From Closterium sp. NIES-65 (Eukaryota; Streptophyta; Zygnematophyceae; Desmidiales; Closteriaceae): DNA of 64,000 nt. The first letter of the stretch is position 1, and every line of letters starts with the position of its first letter. Positions 34,748-46,099 of the stretch are shown piece by piece. The stretch is taken from NCBI GenBank assembly GCA_948144175.1, contig CANXME010000532.1, forward strand, positions 3,967,001 through 4,031,000. The letters are read 5' to 3'. The notes beneath the pieces were generated by a model. That model ran no database searches. It had not been told where the DNA came from and saw only the letters and a program-made list of their open reading frames with translations. A program made the translations under genes and the position numbers.

Positions 34748-34878
34748 TGTGAGAACATCATAGCTTATGCTTTTGTGTAGGCTGTAGTGGGGTAGCACAT
34801 ATGGGGTACAACCCAATTAGGGTTAGTACTTGTACCCAACTGTTTCATAGTTCATTCATTCTCGTTCACACTTTCTCA
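34748..34878 (+). repeat. 3' LTR of the nested copia element
   Basis: 131 bp, about 96 percent identical to 29409-29539, followed by the caaca target duplication, after which the older element resumes. Confidence 0.92.
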
Positions 34879-37800
34879 CAACAGTAGTACCTCCAGCTCC
34901 AGCAGCACGGCTCCAGCGCCGGGCAAACCACTCGCGCAGCTCCTGCGGGGAGAGTAGCTCTCGCCTCGACGAAGCACCGCGAGAGGCCACACGAGCAGAC
35001 CCAGCGCCCGCAGGCTCAGTACCCCTAGACTCAGCACCCCTAGGCTCAGCACCCCTAGACTCAGCACCCCCAGGCTCCGCACCCCCAGGCTTAGCACCTC
35101 CAGACCCGGCACCCGCAGGCTCAGCACCTCTAGCAGCACCAGAGTCAACAGCTACCTCGACAGGCTCGACTGCGTCTACCTAGGACACACCTGACGGGGC
35201 AGGACCCTGAGGGGGGAGGGGGTCTACCAGGGGAGGACCTGGCGCAAGGAAGAGCGGCGGCGGGGGGAGGGGCGCAGTGCGGTAGGGGAAGAGACGGTAG
35301 TAAGGCACCGACTCGTCAAAGGTGACGTCCTGGGAGGACAGAACACAGCGCGAGGTGGGGTGGTAAAACTGCCACCCAGGCGCGTCAGGGGGGAAGCCAA
35401 GGAAGACACAGGGAACAGCACGGGGGGACAGCTTGTCCGCAGACAAGTCGCGGACAAACGCCCGAGATCCCCAGACCCGAAACGCAAACGCATCGCCAAC
35501 CTTCCCCGTCCACCGCAAGGCGGGGGAGGTCTCTGGCAAGGAGACCCGGAGCTGAAGGTTGAGCTGATGCGTTGCGTACTGAACCGCAAACGGCCTTAGA
35601 AAATGGGGGGCAGCCGCATGGATCATGGACGTACGAGCGACGTCCATGACCATGCCAATGCGGCGCTCAGCAATCCCATTTTGCTGTGGAGAGGCCGGAA
35701 GCGTAAAGGTCTAGCGGATGCCCTGTGCGCCACAGAAGGCTCCCAGACGGGCAGAGGAAAACTCCCCGCCTCTGTCAGAGTGCAGACGCAAAACATGAAA
35801 GTCCAAGCCGAAACTCTCTCTGAGCTGGAGACGAGCTGCACGGATCCAGTCGGTCAACACCTCAGTGACGTCACCCTTGGTGCGCAAGGGGAAGACTGTG
35901 GTGTAACGCGAGTAGTCGTCAACCACCAACAGGAAGTAACGCTCGTGCCCCTCGCCACCGACGCGGGCGGGGCCCCACACGTCCATGTGAAGAGTCTGCA
36001 GCGGAGCCTCTGTCGGAGGAAACTCGGATGAGTGAGGGGCAGCGCGCTGCCGTCCCTCGACGCAGGGGACGCAGGTAGGGGCAGGCCCCGAAGGTAGGGG
36101 AGGTAGGGACCGAGGGAGACTAGAGACAAGGACACGTGAGGCCATGCCTCGGAGACGAGGCAGGGAGGGGTGACCAAGGCGTTGGTGCCAAAGGAGAGTC
36201 TGGTGGGACAGGAGACGACACGAGCAGGGAGCAGACTCACGACCAGACCTGGATGCTGCAGCAAACACCTGACTCGACGCAGCTACCTGACCAGACTCAG
36301 CAACCGGAGGAGACTCAGTTGTCAGTGTGCACAGGCTCGACCCCGGCCGACGGGTAAACGTGGCCAAGTGTCGGCCCGTCTGAGCACACCTGCAGTGGGT
36401 CACCCGCTGACTCGCAGGAGTGAACTGGTCAACCCCCCTATCCTGTAGATCAGCTCCACTCACAAAGTTCGTAGAGAAGGAGGGGAGGTAGAGACCTGAC
36501 AGGGTGCCAGAGGGGGCTGCCGGGCACGGTAAGATAGTGGAGAAGCTAGCAAGGACAGGACTCCGAGAGAGGTCCGCCTGGGAGACCGCAACCGGCCGAC
36601 TAAGCGGCGTAAGCGTGGTGCGGTCTTGAAAGAAGGAGCGGGAAGCACCTGAGTCAAGGATGAAGGTGTGTAAGGCCTGAGCCGACGTGATACCTGAGAG
36701 AGCAGACTCACCAGCACCTGGGGCAGCAGACGCAGTAGCACCTAGAGCAACAGCCTCACCAGCACCTAGAGCAGCAGCCTCAATGCCCAGGTTAGGCGGA
36801 ACACACAGGTAACAATCACCCTCATCACTAGTAGACACAGCATACATGGCAGCAAGAATAGCATCATAATCAAGATCAAAGATAGCAACCCCCGCCCTAG
36901 ACAGCTCTCCCCAGCGAGGGATCTCAGTGGCGTCAGGGAACTGGTGATGCGACGCGTCCGTCAGGCGGCCGAAGCAGCGCTGGGTGGAGTGCGGGCCCCC
37001 GCACTGCTCACCAGCGCGGTCGCCGGTACGGAGGACGTAGGTGCAGGGACCAGTACCCCCACCTCGCTGATGCCCAGCGTACCACTCACGAAGCTGCTGG
37101 GGGGACGGGGTCTCACGACTGCGCTGCTGCTGCTGGCGTGGACCACCACCGGACCCACTCCTATGCGCAGAGCCGCAACCAGCTCTACCGCTGCCTCTGC
37201 CGCCTCCGCCACCTCCGCCGCCTCCGCCACCTCCGCCGCCTCCGCTCCCTCCGCCACCGCCGCCGCCTCCTCCGCCTCCACTGCTGCCACCGACACCTCC
37301 ACCCCCGCCACCACTCCCACCACCACCCCCACCCCCTCCACTGCCTCCACCACCACCTCCACCGCCCCCGCCAGCCCCTCCAACGCCCTTGCCCCCCTTG
37401 CCCTTGCCGGTGTGGCGTCTCCCGCTAGGGGCAGACGCAGCGCCGACCGACTCGAAACCAACGAGGTCGGCCGCAGCAGCAGAAGCAACAGAGGGCAAGA
37501 GGGGGGAGGGGGAACACCCCTCAAAGACGGGGGTGCGAGGGTCACCACGAGAGGCTCCTACAGCGACTATGCTCTTCTCTGCTGCTAGGAGGCGCTCCTC
37601 GAGGAGGTCAACGGTGAGTGTGGTGGGGCGAACTGAGAGGAAATGGTCCCTGACCAAGCGAAGGGAGTCAGGGAGCCGGGTGACTATGTAGTAGAGGGTG
37701 ATGTACATGGGGGGGGGGGGGTTCTTGGCACAGAACTCAGCAGGAAGTGCAGCGCGGTAGCTAGTGTCGCTAGTGCGAAGGTGCGTTATGAGGTCAGCGA

Positions 37801-38239
37801 CTGTGGGAAAGGCAGCAAGGTCAGGGAACAAGTACGGCAGCATGAGGCGGCTAAGCGCAGCAGTGGCAGGGGAAGAGTAACGTGCAACTACAGCGTCGTA
37901 CAAGGTCTTAGCACTCTTATACTGGCTAAAGTGCGCACGCTCAGTGGTCAGTAAGTGGCGACGCACAGCAAGACGGACAGCAGCATCGCGTGTGGCCCAC
38001 TGTGAGCGAACAATGCTGTAAGCAGTAGCAGGCGGGGATGGAGAGGCACTTGAGGTGAGATCGAACAGGGAGAGTCCGTCTGCCCTATCGCACCGTAGGA
38101 ACAGCTGGAGGTCGTCGACCCAGACCTCAAAGTCAACAGCACGACCCTCAGCATCAAAGGTAAGGACAGTGGGGGTAGCCATGACTGCAGTGGCCTAGCA
38201 GGGAGTGATCTCACCAGTCCGAGTAAGTAGGGCCGGGGC

Positions 38240-38890
38240 GCGTTGGTAGGAACAGTAGCGGCTGGACGGCAGGGCGGCTCGGCGGCTCGGCTGCTGGGCG
38301 GCTCAGCGGCTCGGTTGGTGGGCGGCTCGGCGGCTCGGCGGCTCGGCTGCTGGGAGGCTCGGCTGCTGGGCGGCTCGGCGGCTCGGTTGCTGGGCGGCTC
38401 GGCGGTTCGGCGGCTCGGCTGCTGGGCGGCCCGGCGGCTCGGCTGTTGGGCGACTCGGCTGCTGGGCGGCTCGGAGTCTTGGTGGCTCGGCTGCTCAGCT
38501 GCTGGGCGGCTCAGCGGTGAAAGGGCCGGTAGAGGCGGCGACGGGGCCGGTAGAGGCGGCGACGGGGCCGGTAGAGGTGGCGATGGGGCCGCGAAGAGCG
38601 GCGACGGGGCCGCTAGGGGCGGCGACGGGGCCGCTAAGGGCGGCGAGGTGGCCGCAAAGTGCGGCGACGGGGCCTCCAGGGGCGGCGACGGGGCCGCTAG
38701 GGGCGGCGACGGGGCCGCGAAGGGGCCTCGAGGTGCCTAGAGGGGCGGCGACGGGGCCTAGAGCGGCGGCGACGGGGCCGCGAAGGAGCCGCAAGGGGCC
38801 TAGAGGGGCGGCGACGGGGCCTAGAGGACGGAGACGAGGCCGCTAAGGGTGGCGCGAGGGGCCTCTAGGAGGGCGCGACGTGAGGGCGGC
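38240..38890 (-). repeat. GC-rich leader repeats of the split copia element
   Basis: Two arrays lie side by side. At 38270-38515 short units of the type ctcggcggctcggctgctgg recur, and at 38525-38830 there are units of the type gcggcgacggggccg. Both lie between gag and the primer-binding site of the minus-strand element. The sequence differs from the leader arrays of its sister copies. Confidence 0.8.
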
Positions 38891-38980
38891 CTACGGGACG
38901 CGCCTCGGGCAGGAAAAAAAAGATCGAGTTAGGTGGTGGGCCCTGAGAAGCGTTCCCACGAGGGAACCTGCTCTATACCA

Positions 38981-39105
38981 TGTGAAGAATGAGGAATGAA
39001 TGAACTAGGAAAGAGGTGGGTACAAGTAGTAAAACCTAGAAATGTTGTACCCCATATAGTCTACCCCACTACAGCCTACACAGACTATAGCATATGAGTT
39101 TGAGA
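38981..39105 (-). repeat. 5' LTR of the split copia element
   Basis: 125 bp starting tgtgaagaatg in plus-strand reading. The primer-binding site lies just left of it. Confidence 0.82.
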
Positions 39106-39394
39106 ATCGGGGATGTTACCGGGCACAACCGTGCTGTCCCATCTTTGTACCAATTGTGCAAAATGTAGACGAGGTCCGCATACTTGGCGGACTCGAGCCT
39201 GTTGCAACGGGCAGTGTGGACGCCTTCCCACTGCGCCCAGCACGTTCACATGGGGAAGCCGAGATGGGCTGAGTGAGCACCCGGCATGCTAGGGTGGCAA
39301 GCTGTGCTGTGCCAGGACCACCACTGCACCATGATCAGCTCCCCCTTCTACACTGCCTCCCTTGCAAAAAATGATGCCCAGCCTGCCAAAACTT
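39106..39394. other. Unassigned spacer between two transposons
   Basis: Sequence between a copia LTR and the hAT end. It resembles neither neighbour and shows no gene. It is not the missing 5' part of the element truncated at 26498. Confidence 0.4.
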
Positions 39395-40258
39395 TTAGAG
39401 ACTAAGGACGGAGTCTATGAACATTAGGGGCCGAAATATCTCAAAATCGTTGGACCTAATTTCTGGACAGAAATTTCGAGTTCACAAGAAACGACATCGA
39501 CGAAAATTTCACTGTTAAAACTTATATTGGATATGTTGTAGCATTAGATCATGGCTATAGTTCCCAATTTGAATCGCACGGAAAGGTGAAGTATTTCTCG
39601 AGTTATGAATTCCGGCGCACTAGTGGGTATGCTGCTACAGAATGAACTCATTGAGCACCACACAAGAAAGTTAGAGTAGAAATAAACCAGGTAGGAGGGA
39701 AGAGGAGGACAAGAGGAAAGGTCCCAAGGGAGTTCCCAACCAAGGAAACCCCATACCACACAATTCCCCTCTCTATAGGCACTCCAACTTTGACATTTGT
39801 CACTTTCCCAACCTCCACAATCCACCTCACCCCAACTTGGCCACACTTGCCAACCTGGTTTGGCTTCTCCCAACCACTTCGCATCATCTACAGTAATGGT
39901 GACGAATTTCCCAACCCCCAAAAGTCTGTTCCCCATATTGAGTCACTAGGCAAACTCCCAAAGTCGTATCAACAAAGTATAAAAATCATACGAGAACGTT
40001 CGTAACTTTCTCGTCCGTGCTCCGATCGCGACGATTCTTGGTTTGTCAGAAAACCCTTCACAAGAGCAGTCATCTCATGTATCTGCTCAAGCCAAATAAC
40101 ATGCACACACACTCAGGAAATCCCAACCACACCAAGACACAAATTCTTGCACACGCTCACACCACACATGCAACGCATGAGCATATGATGGGAGGCGGAC
40201 AGACGTGATTGCATATGATTGCATCACATAACAAAAACTGCCTTGCATGTTGATGTAG
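39395..40258 (+). repeat. Left terminal inverted repeat of the hAT element
   Basis: Pairs with 46636-46100 read on the other strand. Shared blocks include aatttctggacagaaa, cccaatttgaa, cggcgcact, aaccccat and agtgaca/tgtcact. By eye most aligned blocks match at well over 80 percent, with indels. Confidence 0.82.
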
Positions 40259-40690
40259 GCCAGCAATGCCTCCTGCAGCACAAGTGAGGCGCACCAAGGG
40301 GCGCCATTCTTACCACGCGTGAAGGTGGCATTGTCATAATGGCGCTCAATGTAGTCCTTGAACACCCGTGTGCACTCCACATCGTTCCTGAAAAAACCCT
40401 CCACCTGGTTGGCCGGATTTAGGATCCGGCCAACCACATGTATGGAGCAGGCAAGGGAGTTGTCCCATCTGTCCTTCACAATCTGGGTGATCTCTGCCCT
40501 TCCTGCCCGAGTCAAGAAGTCGGCTGCATTGTCGAGCTTGTCATTGATGTCTTCGGTAAGTTGTAGCATGATGCCATATAGCTTACGCATCATCCCCTTA
40601 GCCGTGGAGTCTGTGGCCCGCATGGCCTTGAATGGCAGCTCCATGAGAGAGTTAAAGAACGCTTCCACCCCCTAACACTTCTCATCCATC
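40087..40690 (-). pseudogene. hAT transposase, C-terminal half fragment
   Basis: On the minus strand this reads as the later part of a DUF659-type hAT transposase: a Pro-containing start (MELPFKAM, where the family often has PLV.LR), GMMRKLYGIMLQL, then DRWDNSLACSIHVVGRILNP, the family's RWD...LH.AG..LNP block, and LQEALLAYINMQGSF. It lacks the hATC dimerisation domain that should follow; after the GSF block the frame runs into inverted-repeat sequence and ends at 40087. A stop codon lies just upstream of the piece near 40673. Nothing suggests it is functional. Confidence 0.8.
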
Positions 40691-40874
40691 ACGGCAGCCC
40701 TGAAGGTCTTGGCTGCAGTCTTCTTCTACCCCACTGCCCACCCCATCCACTCGTCGCTGAGAACCATCTGCGCCAGCCCACTCCTCACCTCGCATAGCCG
40801 AGACACAGCTATGTACTATATACTGAATCTGGTCCCAGCGGGCTTGAGCACCTGTTCCCCACCCCCCCCCCCCT

Positions 40875-41005
40875 TGTCAGAATATTATAGCTTATGCTTT
40901 TGTGTAGGCTATAGTGGGGTATCCCATAGGGGGTACAACCCAATTAGGGTTAGTACTTGTACCCACTTCACTCTTAGTTCATTCATTCTCGTTCTATTCT
41001 TCTCA
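40875..41005 (+). repeat. 5' LTR of the copia fossil in the hAT element
   Basis: 131 bp, TGTCAGAATATT...CTTCTCA, next to a C-rich run in the hAT sequence and followed by TGGTATAGAGC. Confidence 0.88.
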
Positions 41006-41124
41006 TGGTATAGAGCAGGTTCCCCTGTGGGAACTGTGCTTAGGGCCCACCACTTCGAACTTTTTTTTCCTGCCCGGAGCGCGCTCCGGGCTCTCTCTCT
41101 CGATCTGTCGACCTACCCTACGGC

Positions 41125-41690
41125 TCCTAGACGCCCGCGCGCCGCCCTCAGACGCCCGCGCGCCGCCCGTCCCGGCCCTTCGACGCCCGCGCGCCGCCAG
41201 TCTCGGCCCCTAGACGCCCGCGCGCCGCCCGTCCAGGCCCCACGCCGCCCGCGCGCCGCCCTTAGCCGCCCGCGCGCCGCGAGTCTCGGCCCCTAGACGC
41301 CCGCGCGCCGCCCGTCCAGGCCCCACGCCGCCGGCGCGCCGCCCTTAGCCGCCCGCGCACCGCCTGTCAGGCCCCGAGCCGCCGTCGCGCCACCCTTAGG
41401 CGCTCGTGCGGCACCCGTTCTGGCCCGTCGACGCCGTGCGCCGCCCGTCCCGGCCTTACGCCACCCGTGCGCCGCCCATCCCCGCCGCGCACAGCCGTCC
41501 TGGCCCCTCGCCACCGTCCCGGCCCCAAGCCGCCCGTGCGTCGCTCGTCCCGGCCCCGCTCCCAGCCGCCCGTGCGCCACCCGTCCCAGCCGTGCGCCGC
41601 CGTCCTGGCCCCGCACCACCCGTGCGCCACCTGTCCCTGCCGCACGCCGCCGTCCCGGCCCCACGCCGCCCGTACGCCGCTGTGACACCC
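41125..41690 (+). repeat. GC-rich leader repeats of the copia fossil in the hAT element
   Basis: Irregular units of about 20-25 bp of the type ctagacgcccgcgcgccgcc recur between primer-binding site and gag. The position matches the 22-bp array at 29690, but the unit is different. Confidence 0.8.
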
Positions 41691-44600
41691 AACCGCCCGT
41701 GCCACCCGCGTCACCCAAGCCACCCGAGCCGCCTGCGCCGCTGAGGAGCCGAGCCGCACGAGCCGCCTGTGCCGCTGAGTGCCCGAGCCGCCCGAGCCGC
41801 CCGAGCCGCCCGAGCCGCCCGACCTGCCCGACCCGCCCGAGCCGCCCGAGCCGCTTGCGCCGCCCGAGCCGCCCGAGTCACCTGAGGAGCCGAGTCGCTG
41901 GTCCCGCGGAGCTTCTGTTGCTGCTGGGCCGACCGAGCTGCTGTGTTGCCGTGTTGCTGTGCTACTGTGCTGCCCGACCCGTCCTGTCTGGTGAGACCGT
42001 CAACTGCTGTCATGGCTACCCCCAGTGTCCTTGCTTTTGACGCTGAGGGCCGCGCCATTGACTTTGAGGTCTGGGTCGACGACCTGCAGCTGTTCTTGCA
42101 GTGCGATAGGGTAGACGACCTTTCTCTCTTTGACCGTACATCTGGTGCCGTCCCTGCCCCTGCTGCTGATGCTGACCCCACTGTTCGCTCCAAGTGGGCC
42201 ACACGCGATGCTGCTGCACGTCTTGCTGTGCGTCGCCACCTGCCTACCGCTGAGCGTGCACACTTTAGTCAGTACAAGAGTGCCCAGACCTTGTACGACG
42301 CTGTAGTTGCGCGCTACTCCTCCCCTGCCACTGCTGCACTGAGCCGCCTCATGCTCCCCTTCCTCTTCCCTGACCTTGCCGCCTTTCCCACTGTCGCTGA
42401 TCTCATTACGCACCTCCGCACAAGTGACACCCGCTACCGCGCTGCGCTTCCTGCTGACTTCTGCGCCAAGAACCCTCCCCCCATGTACATCACTCTCTAC
42501 TTTCTAGTCACTCGTCTCCCTGACTCCCTTCGTGTAGTCCGGGACCACTTTCTCGCGGTCTGTCCCACCACTCTCACAGTCGACAGCCTCGAGAAGGCCC
42601 TCCTAGCGGCGGAGAAGAGCATCGTCGCTGTAGGAGCCTCTCGAGGTGACCCCCGCGCCCCCATTTTTTAGGGGTGTTTTCCTTCCCCTCTCTTGCCCTC
42701 TGTAGCCTGTGCCGCTGCGGCCGACCTCGTTGGTCTTGAGTCAGTCGGTGCGGCGTCTGCCCCTAGCGGGAGACGCTGCTCTAGCAAGGGCAAGGGGGGC
42801 AAGGGAGCGGGTGGGGCCAGCGGGGGCGGTGGAGGTGGAGGTGGAGGCGGCGGAGGGAGTGGGGGTGGCGGTGGAGGTGGTGGCGGGGGTGGGGGTGCTA
42901 GTGGCGGCAGTGGAGGCGGAGGTGGCGGAGGCGGTGGCGGTGGGAGCGGAGGTGGCAGAGGCGGTGGCGGTGGTGGAGGAGGCGGGGGCGGCGGTGGTGG
43001 TGGTCGGAGTGGCGCTTCGCAACGGAGCAGCACTGGAGGTGGTCAGCGCCGGCAGCAGCAGCAGCAGCAGCGTTCTCGCGACGTCCCCACCCCTCAGCAG
43101 CTCCGTGAGTGGTACACGCAGCGTCAGCGGGGTGGGAGTTTTGGTCCTTGCACCTACGTTCTTCGCACTAGCGACCGCGCCGTAGAGCAGTGTGGGGGTA
43201 CCCACTCCGCCCAGCGCTGCTTTGGCCGCCTGACGGACGCTTGGCGCCAGCAGTTCCCGGAGGCCGCGGAGATCCCCCGCTGGGGAGAGCTGTCTAGGGC
43301 TGGTGTAGCTATTTTTGATCTTGACTTTGATGCTATCCTTGCTGCTATGTATGCTGTGACCATTAGTGATGAGGGTGACTGTTACCGGTGTTTCCCGCCC
43401 GACCCGGGCATTGAGGCTGCTGCTCTAGGTGCGAGTGCGTCTGTGCTCTCATGTACTGGTGAGGCTGCTCTCTCAGGTACTAGTGAGTCCGCGCTCTCAG
43501 GTACTGCGTCGGCCTCTGCCTCCCACACCTTCACCCTTCACTCTGGGGCGTCTTGCTCCTTCTTTCGGGACCGCACCACACTCACGCCACTAAGTCGGCC
43601 GGTTGCGGTGTCCTTGGCTGACCCCTCTGGGGGTCCTGTCCTGTCTCGCTTCTCCACAGTCCTTCCGTGTCCGGCGGCTCCCTCTGGCACCCTGTCTGGT
43701 CTCTACCTCCCCTCGTTCTCTACAAACTTGGTGAGTGGTGCTGACCTACAGGATGCGGGAGTCCACCAGTTCACCCCTGCTCGTCAGCGAGTGACGCACT
43801 GCACAGAGGCTAGCACAGGTCGTCACCTGGCTACGTTTACACGTCAGCCAGGGTCGAGCCTTTACACACCGACCACTCCTTCTCCTCCAGTTCCTGAGTC
43901 TGGTAGGGTCCCTTCGTCCGGTCAGGTGTTTGCTGCAGCGTCCAGGTCTGGTCCTGAGTCCGCCCCCTGTTCGTGTCGTCGCCTGTCTCACGAGACTCTC
44001 CTCTGGCACCACCGCCTGGGTCACCCCTCTCTGCTTCGGCTCAGAGGCATGGCCTCCCGTCTCCTTGTCTCTGGTCTCCCCAGGTCCCTCCCTCCCCTTC
44101 CTCAGGGCCCTGGCCCTGCGTGTGTCCCCTGTGTCGAGGGACGCCAGCGTGCTGCCCCTCACTCCTCCCAGTTTCCTCCGACAGAGGCTCCGTTGCAGAC
44201 GCTTCACATGGACGTGTGGGGCCCTGCCCGAGTCCGTGGACTGGGTCACGAGCGCTACTTCCTGTTGGTGGTTGACGACTACTCGCGTTACACCGCAGTC
44301 TTCCCCTTGCGCACCAAGGGTGATGTCACTGAGGTGCTGATCGAGTGGATCCGCGCAGTTCGTCTCCAGCTCAGGCAGAGCTTTGGCTCGGACTTTCCTG
44401 TGTTGCGTCTGCACTCGGACAGAGGCGGAGAGTTCTCCTCCGGCCTTCTGCGTGCCTACTGTCGTGCGCGAGGCATCCGTCAGACCTTCACGCTTCCGGA
44501 CTCACCGCAGCAAAATGGGATTGCAGAGCGCCGCATTGGCATGGTCATGGACGTCGCTCGTACGTCTATGATGCATGCGGCTGCCCCCCATTTTCTGTGG

Positions 44601-45005
44601 CCGTTTGCGGTCAGGTACGCAGCGCATCAGATCAACCTCCACCCCAGGGTCTCCCGGCCGGAGACCTCCCCAGCCCTGCTGTGGACGGGGAAGGTTGGCG
44701 ATGCGTCGACGTTCCGGGTCTGGGGATCTCGGGCGTTTGTCCGCGACTTGTCTGCGGACAAGCTGTCCCCTCGCGCTGCTCCCTGCGTCTTCCTGGGGTT
44801 CCCCCCTGACGCCCCTGGGTGGCAGTTCTACCACCCCACCTCTCGCCGTGTTTTGTCCTCCCAGGACGTCACGTTCGACGAGTCCGTCCCCTTCTACCGC
44901 CTCTTCCCCTACCGCACTCCTTCCCTCCCGCCGCCACCGCACTTGAGCTGGTATGAAAACTGCGCCGGAGTTGCTGACAAGGAGCACGTTGGCTTGCGGG
45001 CAGCC

Positions 45006-45275
45006 CTAACGGTCGGTCATCATGTCCGACAACACGGTGACCCAATCCCGCTTCCAGCTCCCGACAATGGGGGCGAGCGTGACCTCCATTTTGTGCCGCA
45101 CTTTCTTCAAGCCCGCCCCTCCAATGAAGCGCCTCTTGGGGGGAACATACCCTTGTTCAGCGCACGCAATGCACTGGACCGCGTAGCGGAAGACCAGGTC
45201 ATCCGCGATGCGCTGCGGAAGTTTCAGCGTCACGAACATAAGGCTGCGGGTGTATCCGCGTCCTTCTTGGCGCAC
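45006..45275 (-). pseudogene. hAT transposase, N-proximal fragment
   Basis: On the minus strand the region reads FVTLKLPQRIADDLVFRYAV, then GYVPPKRRFIGGAGLKKVRHKM and DWVTVLSDMMTDRRARQ. This matches the DUF659 part of hAT transposases (K..P.R.FIGG.GL...., followed by the ..V..SDGWTD block, here SDMMTD). The frame is open across this piece but leads only into the remaining copia sequence at 44945, so the catalytic middle is missing. A BED zinc finger expected upstream is not clear to me. Confidence 0.75.
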
Positions 45276-46055
45276 GTCGCCTCATCACTGAAGAAGTCTG
45301 TTATCTTCCCCTTCTTTTCCAAAGAACCAGTGAGCGTGCCCAGCGCAGAGTCAAGTACTGCAGTGGCCCTCGTTTAGAGCCTTTTTTTCCCCCCTTCTCC
45401 ACCTACATGGCGCGCACTTTTTCACTGACTATGGGGACACCTTCTTGCAAAGCCTGACAACGCGTTTCTCCTACCCTTTCCATTTGGGGAGGTGAACTGC
45501 GCAGCGAATGGTCTTGCCCTCAAACTAGAAGTCACAAAACTTACACATCATGGGAGTGCCTTTGGCGTGTTACGGAATAAGAAAATGTTTCAAAGTGGGG
45601 TTCGAAAGGCCAGCCTCAACAGGCTCCTTGTTGATTTTACGACTAGACGTGTGAACAGAGGCTACATTGCTCATCGCAGTAGGAAGGGTGGAGTTTGACG
45701 CCATGGCGTGCGACTAGTGAACGGTAGACTACCTGAGGAAAAATGGGAGAAGAGAGCTGCGGGAATGAAATTGAGAAGGAGAATCGACTGAAACATAGGA
45801 ACTCGTCAACCATGACATGTTCAGACGATATGTGGTGAACATTTGAGAGGGTGGTTGGATACGAGAGGTTTGGTCGGGTGGTGTTTGGTTGGGGTGGTTG
45901 GAGGTTTGGATTCTGAAATTTGAATTTCATAAGTCGGTTGGCGATGATCGCGATCACGATAACAATTTGCGAGGTCGCAAAACCGTTGCAAGTCGGTTTT
46001 GATTAAAAAAAAAAAGGGCTGTCCGGGAGTAATTTCACGATTCCCGAGCGTATTA
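45276..46055 (-). other. Upstream part of the hAT element
   Basis: Sequence between the transposase fragment and the right inverted repeat. It probably held the transposase promoter and N-terminus. The AT-rich stretch 45830-46010 shows no gene. Confidence 0.45.
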
Positions 46056-46095
46056 GCGTACCATGCACATACGCAAGCATATGTACATGGTACGC
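46056..46095. repeat. Hairpin at the inner edge of the hAT right end
   Basis: Arms of 16 bp (gcgtaccatgcacata and tatgtacatggtacgc) pair at 15 of 16 positions around an 8-base loop. Confidence 0.85.
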
Positions 46096-46099
46096 TGTT

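Larger units (their letters stand above)
29409..34878 (+). mobile_element. Copia element inserted into an older copy, internally deleted
   Basis: A plus-strand short-LTR element with LTRs 29409-29539 and 34748-34878 and a perfect caaca duplication at 29404-29408 and 34879-34883. The primer-binding site TGGTATCGAGCAGG follows the 5' LTR. Its parts are: GC-rich leader to about 30690; gag from 30695 with a Gly-rich tract at about 31500-31690; variant zinc finger about 31820-31900; protease near 32215; remains of integrase about 32560-32850; reverse transcriptase about 33020-33780; RNase H about 34030-34500; polypurine region. Most of the integrase and spacer are absent, and there are a few other breaks. 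The LTRs differ at about 5 of 131 sites. Confidence 0.93.
26499..39105 (-). mobile_element. Copia fossil split by a second copia element
   Basis: A minus-strand element of about 7.1 kb once the inserted copy 29409-34878 is set aside. Its parts are: 3' LTR 26499-26624; RNase H about 26880-27490; reverse transcriptase and upstream region about 27580-28810; spacer about 29010-29408 and 34879-35170; integrase about 35180-36200; protease about 36580-36680; gag to its ATG at 38180-38182; a GC-rich leader; a primer-binding site (TGGTATAGAGCAGG, minus strand) beside the 5' LTR 38981-39105. The LTRs differ at roughly 10 percent of sites, making this the oldest measurable copy. It is broken in several places. 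The flanks do not show a matching duplication. Confidence 0.88.
40875..44945 (+). mobile_element. Copia fossil inside the hAT transposon, 3' part missing
   Basis: A plus-strand short-LTR element. Its parts are: 5' LTR 40875-41005; primer-binding site TGGTATAGAGCAGG; GC-rich leader; gag from 42012 with Gly-rich tract about 42810-43010; variant zinc finger about 43150-43230; protease near 43540; the HHCC part of integrase about 44005-44140; integrase core about 44210-44560 with SDRGGEFSS and NGIAERR; and the start of the spacer. Reverse transcriptase, RNase H and the 3' LTR are absent; the copia sequence changes to hAT sequence near 44945. It has about one further break. Its age cannot be judged from a single LTR. 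Confidence 0.9.

Noticed and set aside
38981-39110. Target duplication for the split copia element
   Set aside because: Flanks cagag and atcgg do not match; age or recombination has removed it.
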